A stretch of 64,000 nucleotides of DNA, from the NCBI GenBank assembly GCA_963848955.1, contig CAWKFQ010000024.1, positions 248,001-312,000 on the forward strand, in the 5' to 3' direction. The notes beneath the pieces are model-generated. The model had not been told where the DNA came from. It worked only from the letters and a program-made list of their open reading frames with translations, and ran no database searches. This DNA is from DASUPK01 sp963848955 (lineage in GTDB: Bacteria > Actinomycetota > Thermoleophilia > Solirubrobacterales > 70-9). Position numbers and translations under genes: made by a program. Shown here in pieces: positions 17,737 through 30,151 of this stretch; position 1 is the stretch's first letter, and every line of letters starts with the position of its first letter.

Positions 17737-17835
17737 CGGCCGCACCGGCGCTCAGGCGTCGACGAAACGCAGGGCAGACGAACCGGGTCTCCTAGGATCA
17801 GGAGCAGCTGTTCAACGACTGGAAGGCGGCTGAGG

Positions 17836-18495
17836 ATGAGGATCGGAATCGTTGGTGCGGGCCGCATCGGCGGCAACTGCGCGGTCCAGTTCGCCAGGGG
17901 CGGGCACGAGGTGAAGCTCAGCTCCCGTGAGCCGTCAAAGCTCGAGCCGCTGGCGGCGGAGATCGGCGACGCGGCAAGTGTCGGCACGCCGGCGGAGGCG
18001 ACCGAGTTCGGCGAGGTCGTCGTCCTCTCGGTGCCCTGGGACGGGATCGGCGATGCCCTGGAGCGTGCGGGCTCGCTCGAGGGGAAGATCGTCATCGACA
18101 CCACGAACTTCTACGGCAGCGTGAGCCCGCCCGCGAAGAATGAGACACAGGCCCAGCACAACGCGGCCAGAATGCCCGGCGCTCGCTATACGAAGAGCTT
18201 CAACGCCCTCAACTCCGGGGTCCAGGCTGAGGCCGCCTTCCGGCCGGAGCCGGACCGAGCGGTCCAGTGGGTTTGCGGCGACGACGAGGACGCGAAGAGG
18301 TGGTGATGGGCCTGATCACCGACGCGGGCTACGTCCCGGTGGACATCGGCGGCACGGCTGACGCGGCCGTCATCGAAGCACCCGGAGGGCCCGGCACGTG
18401 TGTACGGCGAGGAGTACCGGCTTCCCGACGCGGAGAAGGTCGTGGAGGCGGTTCGGGCGGGCGAAGAGATCCCGCCGACCCCGAGCTATTCGTGA
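17836..18495 (+). CDS. F420-dependent NADP reductase-like dinucleotide-binding protein (two frameshifts)
   Basis: The product begins MRIGIVGAGRIGGNCAVQFA, a classical GxGxxG Rossmann motif followed by the basic stretch LSSREPSKLEP expected for NADP binding, and continues with VVVLSVPWDGI and MPGARYTKSFNALNSG, typical of NADPH:F420 oxidoreductase and its paralogues. After DDEDAKR the frame shifts (about 18300) into VVMGLITDAGYVPVDIGG and again (about 18400) into VYGEEYRLPDAEKVVEAV, ending SYS at TGA 18493-18495. The last 4 bases overlap the GTG of the heme peroxidase gene (GTGA), so the two are co-translated. Substrate and cofactor cannot be settled by sequence. Confidence 0.75.
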
Positions 18496-19829
18496 GCACC
18501 ACGGAGATCGCACGAGATCAATGCCTGGCGCCGGAGCGCGTGGACGGCTCGGTGTACGGCGGCCGCTACGGCCGGCTGTTCGAGAATCTGCCGGCCCTGG
18601 ATTCCGAGGACGAGGCGCTCCACGCCCTCGGCGGCCCGGGTGGCATCTGCGATGACGACGCCGATCCGTCGACCGACGGCGAGATGACCGCGGGCTGGCC
18701 GTTCTTCGGCCAGTTCATAGCGCACGACATCACGGCCGACCGCTCGCCGCTAGGGCATCACGCCGATCCGGACAGCATCAAGAACTTCCGCACTCCGCGC
18801 GCGAACCTCGAGGTCATTTACGCCGCCGGCCCGACCGGGTCCCCATACCTCTTCCAGAGGGACGATCCGGCGAAGCTGCTGCTCGGCGGGGGCGGCCACG
18901 ACGTGCCGCGCAACCACGAAGGGATCGCCCTGGTCGGAGACCAGCGGAACGACACACACCTGTTCATGAGCCAGATGCACGTCGGTTTCATCAGGACCCA
19001 CAACCTGATCGTCGATCGGCTTCGCGAGGACGGAGTGGAGGAGTTGGAGGTCTTTGACGATGCGCGGCGCTCGACCACCTGGCATTACCAGTGGGTGATC
19101 CTGAGGCAGTTCCTGCCGCAGATCGTGGGCGCGGACCTGGTGAGCGAGCTGCTCGATCGAGGTCCCGTGGTCTACAAGCCCGGCAACGACCCGTTCATCC
19201 CCTTCGAGTTCGCGGACGCCGCCTACCGGTACGGCCACAGCCAGGTGCGTGATGCGTACCGGGTCAACCGGGTGTTCGGGCCAGTCCCGGTCTTCCCCGA
19301 CCTCATGGGCTTCGGCGCGGTGCCGGTCGGTCACGCGATCGACTGGAGCCTCCAGTTCGACGTTCCCGGCCGCGAGCCGGCCCAGCGCTCCAAGAAGATC
19401 GACGGCAAGCTGCCTCGCTCGCTGATCTCGCTGCCGCGCCAGATCAGCGGCGAGGAGGAGGGGTCGGCCTACTCATCGCTGGCCAACCGCGATCTCCAAC
19501 GGGGACAGGCGGTCGGCCTTCCCTCGGGCGAGGCGGTTGCCCGCGAGCTCGGTGTCGAGCCGCTCTCTCCCAGCCAGGTCGGCCTCGCCGAGGCGGGCTG
19601 GGAGCAGGAGACCCCACTCTGGCTCTATGTGCTGAAGGAGGCGGAGGCTCTCGAGGACGGGAATCGGCTCGGTCCGGTCGGCGGCCGGATCGTCGGCGAG
19701 GTCCTCCTCGGCATCATCGACGCGGACCCCGAGTCCTTCCGCTCCGTTGATCCGTCGTGGCGGCCGACCCTGCCCTCCCACGAGGCGGGCAGATTCGGAA
19801 TCGCGGACCTGCTCGTCCCGGCGGGCTAG
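18492..19829 (+). CDS. Animal-type heme peroxidase family protein
   Basis: The 445-residue protein belongs to the An_peroxidase/cyclooxygenase superfamily. The distal-haem region GWPFFGQFIAHDITAD contains the Gln and His ligand pair; the substrate-channel Arg region is near NDTHLFMSQMHVGFIRTHN; the proximal His is in AAYRYGHSQVRDAYRVN. Members oxidise halides or organic substrates with peroxide. There is no signal peptide, so it is probably cytoplasmic. Start GTG 18492 overlaps the upstream reductase stop; the extended frame upstream reads reductase sequence and is not used. Confidence 0.88.
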   Translation: MSTTEIARDQCLAPERVDGSVYGGRYGRLFENLPALDSEDEALHALGGPGGICDDDADPSTDGEMTAGWPFFGQFIAHDITADRSPLGHHADPDSIKNFRTPRANLEVIYAAGPTGSPYLFQRDDPAKLLLGGGGHDVPRNHEGIALVGDQRNDTHLFMSQMHVGFIRTHNLIVDRLREDGVEELEVFDDARRSTTWHYQWVILRQFLPQIVGADLVSELLDRGPVVYKPGNDPFIPFEFADAAYRYGHSQVRDAYRVNRVFGPVPVFPDLMGFGAVPVGHAIDWSLQFDVPGREPAQRSKKIDGKLPRSLISLPRQISGEEEGSAYSSLANRDLQRGQAVGLPSGEAVARELGVEPLSPSQVGLAEAGWEQETPLWLYVLKEAEALEDGNRLGPVGGRIVGEVLLGIIDADPESFRSVDPSWRPTLPSHEAGRFGIADLLVPAG

Positions 19830-19832
19830 CCG

Positions 19833-20453
19833 CTACTTGACCAGCTGGTAGATGAAGTAGACGATCACGACGAGGTTGACGACCCAGGCGTTGGTGGTCA
19901 GCCAGTCGCGGATGCCGGGCATCGCCGCGCGGGCCCGCCGTCCGAGCAGCAGGTAGCCGAGTATCGGGAGTGCCATCAGAACCAGCACCGCGGCCACGAG
20001 CGGCCAGGCGTGCAGGAGGTTGTCGTGGTTGTCATGAAGCCAGTGGACCGTTGAGATCACGGCGACGATGTCCGTTGGGAACACGAGGATGAGCAGGAAC
20101 CCGAGACTGAAGGCGCGCTTCGGCTCGGCCTGCTGAAGGGCGCTCATCCACTTCGGGACCGAGGCGTTCTTTCGGCCCAGGAACACGTGAATGCCGGCGA
20201 GCGCCAGCAGGCCCGCGACCACGTAGTCCGCGGTGCTCGGTCCTGACCCCGATCGGGGCTTAATGTTGAGCACGTCATAGAGGCCGAACCAGATCGCGAG
20301 GCTGAGGCACGCTGCGACTACCACCCCGATCAGCATCGCTCCGGAGTTCTTGACCGGCTCCTGGCTCGTCACTAGGAAGATCGCTGTGAGGATCTGCGGC
20401 CCCATCACCATGATCAGGGCGAGCGGGAGGATTTGGAGTTGAGTCGAGTCCAC
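19833..20453 (-). CDS. GAP (Sap) family polytopic membrane protein
   Basis: A 206-residue protein with about six transmembrane helices, beginning LQILPLALIMVMGPQILTAIFLVTS and ending WVVNLVVIVYFIYQLVK. The layout matches the GAP/Sap family (named for a mycobacterial sulfolipid-1-addressing protein) linked to glycolipid export. The function here is inferred from the family only. It is convergent with the peroxidase gene (3-bp gap) and lies 25 bp beyond the K+ channel gene stop on the same strand. Confidence 0.72.
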   Translation of the reverse strand: MDSTQLQILPLALIMVMGPQILTAIFLVTSQEPVKNSGAMLIGVVVAACLSLAIWFGLYDVLNIKPRSGSGPSTADYVVAGLLALAGIHVFLGRKNASVPKWMSALQQAEPKRAFSLGFLLILVFPTDIVAVISTVHWLHDNHDNLLHAWPLVAAVLVLMALPILGYLLLGRRARAAMPGIRDWLTTNAWVVNLVVIVYFIYQLVK

Positions 20454-20478
20454 GTCGAGGGGCCGAACCGACTAGATC

Positions 20479-21168
20479 CTATCCGCGCCGCTGGCGCGCC
20501 AGCATCCCAGGACGCCACAGGCTCACCAGCCCGGCGACCAGGGTGACCAGGAAGATCTGGCCGGTGAGCATCTCGAGCCCGGCGAACATCCGGCCGGGCT
20601 GCCCGGCGGGCACGAGGTCCCCGTACCCGGTGGTGGTCAGCGTGGTGAAGCTGAAGAAGAGGAAGTCGGCACCCTTCACAGAAACGCCTGTGCCGAAGAA
20701 GGGGCTTCCCTGAATCCGATCGATCCCCGCATACAGGAAGGTGAAGAGCAGCCCCAGGATCATGTAGACGCTGATCGCGCCGAGGATCGTGCGAAATCCG
20801 ACCTTGGTCTCGGCGAGCACCGCCCTCAGGATCGCGGCCACGGCCAAAAGCAGGAGCACCATCACGATGAAGGAGCTGGCGCCGAGCAGGTGCAGATCGT
20901 CGGCGATCCATGACAGCACGGCGAGGAACAAAGCCGCGATCGCGAGGATCAGAGCGACACGAAACATCACCGGCCGCACGGCGGCGCCGGCGAGCCCGAC
21001 CACGGCGGCAAGGCAGGCCACCGTCGTCGTCAGTGCTCCTGTGAACCCGTGAAATGGGGTCAGCGAGCCGAGGACGTAGGTCGCGAGGACCAGGAGCAGG
21101 ACAAGGCCGAACGCGTTCGCGATCCTCTCGGCGAACTGTGACCATCGCTCCCCGGGATGCCGCGACAT
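20479..21168 (-). CDS. Two-pore-helix type ion channel (potassium channel family)
   Basis: The C-terminal half carries an Ion_trans_2 pore: helix ILGLLFTFLYAGIDRI, pore region GADFLFFSFTTLTTTGYGDLVP with the K+ selectivity filter TTGYGD, and a last helix. The N-terminal half has four to five more hydrophobic segments (LVLLLVLATYVLGS onward). ATG 21168 (MSRHPGERW) is chosen; longer in-frame extensions read Pro/Arg-rich antisense sequence. Expected function: passive potassium conductance. Confidence 0.82.
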   Translation of the reverse strand: MSRHPGERWSQFAERIANAFGLVLLLVLATYVLGSLTPFHGFTGALTTTVACLAAVVGLAGAAVRPVMFRVALILAIAALFLAVLSWIADDLHLLGASSFIVMVLLLLAVAAILRAVLAETKVGFRTILGAISVYMILGLLFTFLYAGIDRIQGSPFFGTGVSVKGADFLFFSFTTLTTTGYGDLVPAGQPGRMFAGLEMLTGQIFLVTLVAGLVSLWRPGMLARQRRG

Positions 21169-21280
21169 TCCCAGGGCCCCTTTACGGGATCCCTCGTCGT
21201 TGCCTTCTCGGGCCACTTCCGTCGGTTCGGGCCACGAGCCGCTTTTCCTGCCGTGCTGAGTTGCCGAGCTTGGGGATGCG

Positions 21281-22906
21281 TCAGGTCGAGGCTGCCGGTT
21301 CCGCGGCGGGCTTCGGGTCGTCCGCCGAGGTGGGGAGCCTGCGGGTGAACCAGAGCGAGAGCAGGGCAACCACCGCCACCGCCCCGAGCGACTCCTTCAG
21401 CGCTTCGAGCTCGGCATCTCCGTAGGCCGAGGCGATCTGGTCCGCCTGATCCTCGGGCACGCCCTTGGAGAGCGCTCGCTGCTTCGCCTCGGAGACGGGC
21501 ACGATGTCGATGCCCTCCTCGGTGTTGGCGGCGATCGTGTCGCGGACGTTTTGCGGCAGCTGCTGATTGTCCGCAATCCGATCGTTGAATCCATTGATCA
21601 ACCCGACGATCAGAACGGCTCCGATGAACGCGGTCCCGATCGATGCCCCGAGGTTCTGCGCGGTTCCCTGCAGGCCCCCCGTCTCGCTCGTCTTCGACGG
21701 ATCGACCGACGACATGATCACGTTGCCGAGCTGGGAGGCCAGCAGACCGGCGCCGATCCCGAACAGGACCAGTGCGATCTTGAATCCCGTCTCGTTCAGG
21801 TTCACGTCGAGCGTCGCCATCATCACCACCGCCCCGATGCTGATCGCCACCAGGCCGAACTGCGCGACAGTCCTCGGTGAACGACGACCGGCGATCCTGG
21901 GACCGGCCAGCGCCGCGACCAGCATCGCGACCGACAGGGGCAGGAGCCGCTTGCCGGTCTCGAACGCGTCCAGTCCGAGCACTACCTGCAGATAGACGGG
22001 CAGCACGAAGAAGGTTCCCATCAGGACCAGCTGCTGACCCAGCAGCGTCAGCAGCCCGGCGCGAAGCCGCGGAATCCGGAGCAGCGTCGTGTCGACCAGC
22101 CGGTCGAGTCCGAGTCGCTCGCGGCGGTCCTCCCAGAGGACCAGGCCGGCGAGAAATCCGAGGCCGGCCAGAATCAGGAACGGCACGACCGAGAAGCCCA
22201 GTGGAGTGATCTCCGTGCCCCCGATCGTGGGCGCAGCCCGAGGCGTGATGAGTCCCCACGTGCTGCTCATCAGGACTCCGAAGACGATCAGACCCAGGCC
22301 GGCCGCCGAGAGCGCCGCGCCGCCGTAGTCCATCTTCGGAGGGTGCTCGGCTCTCGGGACCTTGGCGAGATTGCCCCTGAAGAGCAGCAGGATGATCACT
22401 ACCACCGTTTCGCCCGCGAACACCCAGCGCCAGCTGTAGTTGGTCGTCACCCACCCGCCGATCAGCGGTCCGGCCGCAACCGCGATCGCGACGGTCGCCC
22501 CGATCAGCGCGTAGGCGAGCGCCCGATCCTTGCCCTCATAGTTGGCGGCGGTGAGCGCAAAGATCGCGGGGATCACCATCACGGCACCGAGCCCCTCGAC
22601 GCCCGACCATCCGACCAGGAGGACGGGGAGACTGGGACTCAGCGAGGTCGTCAGCGAGCCGATGCCGTAGACGGCCAGTCCCAACGCGAAGACCCGGTTG
22701 CGACCCAGGATGTCCCCGAGCTTCGCGCCGGCGAGCATGAAGGACGCCATGACAAGCGTGTAAAAGGTGATGGCTGACTGAACACCTTGGATCGAGGTGT
22801 TGAGGTCGGCGACGATCTGGGAGATCGAGACGTTCATGACGCTCGAGTCGAGCGTCATGACGAACTGGGCCGACGCCAGCAGTATCAGGGGGAGCCACTT
22901 GCGCAT
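21281..22906 (-). CDS. MFS drug transporter, DHA2 (14-helix) family
   Basis: The 541-residue protein opens LILLASAQFVMTLDSSVMNVSI, containing the DHA2 motif D1 (LDxTxxNVALP-like), and has motif A in GAKLGDILGRNRVFALGL plus about 14 hydrophobic helices. A periplasmic-like loop (near residues 445-495) separates the last two helices. Family members export drugs or lipids using the proton gradient. The ATG start is good. No TetR or MarR regulator is adjacent. Confidence 0.9.
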   Translation of the reverse strand: MRKWLPLILLASAQFVMTLDSSVMNVSISQIVADLNTSIQGVQSAITFYTLVMASFMLAGAKLGDILGRNRVFALGLAVYGIGSLTTSLSPSLPVLLVGWSGVEGLGAVMVIPAIFALTAANYEGKDRALAYALIGATVAIAVAAGPLIGGWVTTNYSWRWVFAGETVVVIILLLFRGNLAKVPRAEHPPKMDYGGAALSAAGLGLIVFGVLMSSTWGLITPRAAPTIGGTEITPLGFSVVPFLILAGLGFLAGLVLWEDRRERLGLDRLVDTTLLRIPRLRAGLLTLLGQQLVLMGTFFVLPVYLQVVLGLDAFETGKRLLPLSVAMLVAALAGPRIAGRRSPRTVAQFGLVAISIGAVVMMATLDVNLNETGFKIALVLFGIGAGLLASQLGNVIMSSVDPSKTSETGGLQGTAQNLGASIGTAFIGAVLIVGLINGFNDRIADNQQLPQNVRDTIAANTEEGIDIVPVSEAKQRALSKGVPEDQADQIASAYGDAELEALKESLGAVAVVALLSLWFTRRLPTSADDPKPAAEPAAST

Positions 22907-22966
22907 GCGAGCCGAAGCGGCCCCATCCTGCCACCTCGGCTTGTGGGCCGTATTACGCTGTCGGGC

Positions 22967-23572
22967 ATGAGCACGGGACAGCAGGGCGACGAGCTGGCGA
23001 CACGGGCGGCCGACGCGGTACGCCGGGTCCTCGCGGAGGCGGAGTCGCGAGCCGCCGAGATCCTGCGCGAGGCGGAGTCGGAAGCGGCCAAGATCCGAGA
23101 GTCGGCCGAGCGGGACGGCGCAGCCGCTCGCGAGCGCGCCGAGGCCGACGCCCGCGGCCAGATCGAGGCGGCCAAGCGGGCTCTCGACGAGCTCGGCGGC
23201 ACCCTCGCCGCCGCGGTCTCGTCCGCGCTCCCGAAAGCCGAGTCCGAGCCGGAGGAGGCCCAGACCGAGCAGCCGGCGGAGTCCCCGGGTGCTCCTGAGG
23301 CCCCGGTCTCACCCCCCGCTGAGGAGGAGTCCGAGCCCGCGCAGACTGCAACGAACGGCGATGACGCCGCCGAGCGACTCGTGGCGATGAAGATGGCCGT
23401 CGACGGCAAGGACCCGGCTGCGATCGAGGCGGAGCTGACCGAGAGGTTCGGCCCGGGCGACCGAAGCGAGCTGCTCAAAGAAGTGCTCGCGGCGCGTCGC
23501 CCGCTAGGGCGCGCTCACTCGCTCGAGCGGAACGTCCCCGGGGCGCCGCCCGCGCGTGCTCCCCTCGAGTAG
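22967..23572 (+). CDS. Alanine/glutamate-rich coiled-coil protein, unknown function
   Basis: Residues 10-75 form a long heptad-rich helix (AADAVRRVLAEAESRAAEIL, EAESEAAKIRESAERDGAAA) resembling F0-ATPase b-type or DivIVA-like stalks, then a Pro/Glu-rich disordered stretch (about 90-140), then a short conserved-looking C-terminus (ERLVAMKMAVDGKDPAAIEAELTERFG). There is no membrane segment. ATG 22967 is chosen because upstream sequence is antisense to the divergent MFS gene. The 3' end overlaps the convergent VOC gene by 58 bp, so the final residues may be wrong. Confidence 0.65.
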   Translation: MSTGQQGDELATRAADAVRRVLAEAESRAAEILREAESEAAKIRESAERDGAAARERAEADARGQIEAAKRALDELGGTLAAAVSSALPKAESEPEEAQTEQPAESPGAPEAPVSPPAEEESEPAQTATNGDDAAERLVAMKMAVDGKDPAAIEAELTERFGPGDRSELLKEVLAARRPLGRAHSLERNVPGAPPARAPLE

Positions 23573-23962
23573 GCCGCCATGTCCTGGCTCCAGAACTCCA
23601 CGACGTTGCCGTCGGGGTCCGTGACGTAGATGGCGCGACCCGGGCCGAGCTGAATCGGGTCCCTCGACCTCGGCGCCCGCTCCCTCGATTCGGTCCTTGA
23701 GCCGGTCGATCTCCGCGTCGGGCAGGTTGAACGCGTAGTGGACATGGGCGCCGCCGCGCCCGCCCGCCAGGCCGACCTGCTCGGTCCATAGCCCGAGCCG
23801 GGCGGTCTCGCCGACCAGGTACCAGTAGCGGCCCTCGGCACCCTCGCCGTAGAGCGTCTCCTCGAAGCCGAGCACGTCACGGTAGAAGCGCCGCGCGGCG
23901 TCGAGGTCCGAGACCTCGAGGACGAGCTCCGAGATACCGGTCACCGGCGGCGGGTCGGCCAC
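23515..23962 (-). CDS. VOC-family (glyoxalase/bleomycin-resistance-like) protein (one frameshift)
   Basis: The start VTGISELVLEVSDLDAARRF YRDVLGF is a textbook VOC opening, with metal-site positions in GGAHVHYAFNLP. One +1 correction near 23655 joins EVEGP to IQLGPGRAIYVTDPDGNVVEF, the second betaalpha-beta-beta-beta module. The length (448 nt) is one more than a multiple of three, as expected for one inserted base. Likely a small-molecule lyase, dioxygenase or resistance protein; the substrate is unknown. Start GTG 23962. Confidence 0.8.
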
Positions 23963-23987
23963 GCGGGCGAGCTTAACCTGGGGCGGG

Positions 23988-25210
23988 ATGCTTCCGGATG
24001 CCTACAGGCGCGTGCTCGGAGCTCCCGGGGTGGCGGCGCCGCTCGCCGGGGTGACGATCAGCCGGCTGGCGATCGCCGCGCAGCCGCTCGCGACGATCCT
24101 GCTCGTGAAGGGATCGACCGGCTCGTTCGCGGCCGCCGGCCTGGTCCTCGCCTGCTACTCCCTGGCGGCGGCCGGATCGCTGCCGGTACAGGGTCGCGTG
24201 ATCGATCGCATCGGGCAGACCTCGGTGATCCTGGTCGTGACCGTGGTCAATGCGGTGGCGTTCGGGGCCCTCATTCCGCTGGCTGCGGCGGACGCCCCGG
24301 TTGCAGCGATGGCCGTGGCGGGCGTGATCGCGGGCCTGACCACACCGCCGCTCGGGTCATCCATGCGAAGCCTCTGGGCGGGCCTCGTCCCGGAGCCGGA
24401 GCTGCGACAGGCCGCCTTCACCGTGGACGCCGTGGCAATCGACGTCGCCTGGATCCTCGGTCCGTCGCTGGCCGCGGGGGTGATCGCGGCCGCGTCGCCG
24501 TCGGCCGCGCTGGGCGTGTGTGTCGGCCTCAGCGTGCTCGGCACCGCGGTCTTCGCCGGCTCGGCGGCGTCGCGCGCGTGGCGAGGGGCTCCGGCGCACG
24601 AGCGACAGTCAGGTCCGCTGCGCTCCCCGGGGGTCCTGGTGTTGATGGGCGCGGCGCTGGGAGTCGGGATCATGGTCGGAGCCATCGAGATCTCCATTAC
24701 GGCCTTCGCGTCAGATCACGGAGCCGCCGAGCTGGGCGGGATACTGGTCGCCATCCAGGCCGTCGGCAGCGTGGCGGGTGGCCTGTGGTTCGGGGCGCGA
24801 GATTGGCGTGGATCCGCCGGCGATCGGCTGCCGGCGATATCGCTCGTCTTCGCGCTCAGCGTGGTGCCTCTGGTCGCGGTGCCGTCCGTGGGTTCGGCCT
24901 TTCCGCTGATGGCGCTGAGCGGCATCGCCCTGGCGCCCACCATCTCCGTGATCTACCTCCTGCTCGATTCCCTGGCGCCGCCGGGAACCACGGTCGAGGC
25001 CACCGGCTGGGTGCTCACGGCGATCATCGTCGGGGCGGCTTTCGGCAACGGCGCGGCGGGCGTCGCGGTGGCCGAGGTCAGCCCGCACCTCGGCCTGGCG
25101 GTGGGGCTGGCGGGTGGCTTCGTCACGCTCGGCGCGAGCTGGCTCGGGCGTCAAAGCCTCAATGCGGCGGCCCCCCCGGAACAACCGTTCGCCCGCGTAC
25201 ACTCGATGTA

Positions 25211-25211
<1 letters not shown>
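23988..25211 (+). CDS. MFS transporter
   Basis: A 407-residue protein with about 12 hydrophobic helices in two halves, including a motif-A-like loop GRVIDRIGQTSVILVV between helices 2 and 3. The sequence is typical of small actinobacterial MFS exporters without assigned substrate. The TAA stop shares its last base with the uvrA ATG (TAATG at 25209-25213), indicating translational coupling to uvrA, an unusual partner for a repair gene. Confidence 0.82.
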
Positions 25212-28186
<2,975 letters not shown>

Positions 28187-28211
28187 CGTCCTCGCAGGCC
28201 ATACTGGCCGC

Positions 28212-29118
28212 ATGGGGAGACGGCTTGCTAGGGGCGCTCGAGCTTTGACATCAACTTCGGCAACGCGCTGGACACCGCCGACCAGCGCGCCGGGCTGATC
28301 CTGCTGGCTCGATGCTGCTCTCATTCGGTTTCATCCGCTTCAGCACGCGGATGATCAGGGCCGAGGTCTCCTGGTGGCCGGGGAACGTGTCGCCGGGCGG
28401 CCTGCACATCCACCACCTCGTCTTCGGAATCGTCTTCATGATGGTGGCCGGCTTCGTCGCATTCGCGGTCGAACCCAACAGCCCCTGGTTCGAGATCGCC
28501 GCCGGTCTGTTCGGAATCGGCATGGGATTGACGCTCGACGAGTTCGCTCTCTGGCTCCATCTCGAGGACGTCTACTGGGCGGAACAGGGGCGCAGCTCGG
28601 TCGACGCAGTGATCTTCGCGGCGATCATCGGCGGGGGATACATCGTGGGATTTACTCCTCTCGACGCCAACGGCAGTTCGACGTTGGCAATCGTCATCTC
28701 CGTGGCCATCACCCTCGGTTTCTGCGCGATCGTCGCGATCAAGGGCAAGATAAGCGCGGCCGTGGTCGGCATGTTCATCCCCCCGGTCGCCTGGGTGGCG
28801 GCGATCCGACTCGGCCGACCCGGCTCCTGGTGGGCGAAGCGGCGCTATGCGGCTGGGAGCGGCAAGCTGGCCAAGGCCGAGGCAAGAAAGACGCGTCACG
28901 ACAAGCGCGTACGCCGCTTCCAGGACCTGATCGGCGGGGTGCCGTCGCTGCCCAGCCCACGCACCGAAGAAGGCTCAAAGCCGCCTGGACTGAAATTCTC
29001 AGGAATTTGCGGGTTCCGCCGGGGGCCGGGCTTAGGTTCTCGCTTGCTCGGTCGATGGATTGACCGGCGCCCACGGCCGCCAAGGGTGCGGTCGGTTACA
29101 GAGAGGAGACCCAGGTGA
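28212..29118 (+). CDS. Conserved integral membrane protein (frameshifts near its 5' end)
   Basis: The likely start is ATG 28212 (MGRRLARGA). Two shifts near 28240 and 28308, each +2 or -1, are needed to connect it through FDINFGNALDTADQRAGLIL to the main frame MLLSFGFIRFSTRMIRAE. The rest shows about seven transmembrane helices and a conserved patch GGLHIHHLVFGIVFMMVAG, and ends in a basic tail. No named domain is recognised; similar membrane proteins recur in Thermoleophilia (recalled, not tested). The TGA overlaps the GTG of the next gene (GTGA at 29115-29118). Confidence 0.65.
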
Positions 29119-29501
29119 GAGGTGCGGGTCGGATGGTCTTCGCGGCGATCCTGCTGCTGATAGTGGGCACGCTCAACATCATCTACGGGATCGGCGCGCT
29201 CGACAACGCCAATTTCTATGCCAATGACACGAGGTACATCCTCACCAATCTCAACGCGCTCGGCTGGGTGTTGATCATCGTCGGCGTCATCCAGCTAACC
29301 GGAGGCTTCTCACTGATGGCTGGGAATGTTTACGGCCGCGTGATCGGCATCATCGCCGGCAGCTTGGGCGCGATCAGCGCCCTGTTCTCGATGGGCGATA
29401 AACATCCGTTCTGGTCCCTGGCGATCTTCGCCCTCTGCGTGTGGGTGGTCTACGGGATCATCGTTTACGGCGAGGTGGATGAGCGGACGGACGTCCGCTG
29501 A
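29115..29501 (+). CDS. DUF7144-type four-helix membrane protein
   Basis: A 128-residue protein with four transmembrane helices and the family pattern TLNIIYGIGALDNANFYAND, LGWVLIIVGVIQLTGGFSLM, GNVYGRVIGIIAGSLGAI and a last helix ending YGIIVYGEVDE. The function of the family is unknown. GTG 29115 is coupled to the upstream membrane-protein gene and has GGAGA just upstream. It is followed by a perfect GC hairpin. Confidence 0.75.
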   Translation: MRGAGRMVFAAILLLIVGTLNIIYGIGALDNANFYANDTRYILTNLNALGWVLIIVGVIQLTGGFSLMAGNVYGRVIGIIAGSLGAISALFSMGDKHPFWSLAIFALCVWVVYGIIVYGEVDERTDVR

Positions 29502-29510
29502 TCCAACGGC

Positions 29511-29537
29511 GGGAGCCCGGCCTCCGGCCGGGCTCCC
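29511..29537. terminator. Bidirectional terminator-like hairpin
   Basis: A perfect 12-bp inverted repeat GGGAGCCCGGCC / GGCCGGGCTCCC with a 3-nt loop (TCC) sits between the convergent DUF7144 and HdeD genes. It lacks a T tract, but its position and stem strength make it the best terminator candidate in the window. Confidence 0.75.
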
Positions 29538-29575
29538 GACTCCTCAGCGCGCCGCACCCCGACCGGTGACGCTCA

Positions 29576-30127
29576 TCAGTGGGCCAGGCGGCGCATGTAG
29601 AGCCCGGCCATCAGCTCGACCGTGCCGCGCACGATGAAGCCGATGCCGGCGAGGAGCGCCAGCGTGGTAAGGCCGATGTCGGGATTGGCGACGATGATCA
29701 CGCCCGCCGCGATCCCGATCACCCCGAGAATCGCGGCGATCACCCTGCCCTCGCGCTCGTCGAGAGCGCGGGCCAGGTCGGCCACGCCGGTGATGATGAA
29801 CCAGAACGAGAGCGCGATCAGCAGCGTCAGCACGCCGGCACCTGGACGGACCAGGCAGACCAGACCAGCCAGGATCGCGAGGAAGCCGACGATGAAGCGA
29901 AGTACCCGGCCGCCCTCGCTGAACTGTTCCGTGGTTGCGAGAGCCACCCAGACCGAGCCGATCAGAACCAGGTTGATCCCGACGACCAGGCCGAGCACGA
30001 GCAGCGTGATGTCCGGGTAGGCGATCGCCAGGATCCCCGCCGCGATCGAGAGCAGACCGAGCAGCGCGACCAACCACCATTTTCCGGGGTCGGAGCTCAC
30101 GGTCCCGGTTCGTTCGACTTGCGCCAT
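29576..30127 (-). CDS. HdeD family (DUF308) membrane protein
   Basis: The 183-residue protein has six transmembrane helices arranged as three repeated pairs, each with the DUF308 pattern (LLGLLSIAAGILAIAYPDIT, VGFLAILAGLVCLVRPGAG, ILGVIGIAAGVIIVANPDIG). Enteric HdeD contributes to acid resistance; in actinobacteria the role is unproven. ATG 30127 is preceded by AAGAGAAAGG. It is convergent with the DUF7144 gene across the hairpin at 29511. Confidence 0.82.
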   Translation of the reverse strand: MAQVERTGTVSSDPGKWWLVALLGLLSIAAGILAIAYPDITLLVLGLVVGINLVLIGSVWVALATTEQFSEGGRVLRFIVGFLAILAGLVCLVRPGAGVLTLLIALSFWFIITGVADLARALDEREGRVIAAILGVIGIAAGVIIVANPDIGLTTLALLAGIGFIVRGTVELMAGLYMRRLAH

Positions 30128-30151
30128 CTGCGCGTCCTTTCTCTTGGGGGG

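Noticed and set aside
24518..25210. An upstream in-frame extension of uvrA through the MFS gene
   Set aside because: The other frame encodes a good 12-helix MFS protein that ends with a TAATG overlap at the uvrA start.
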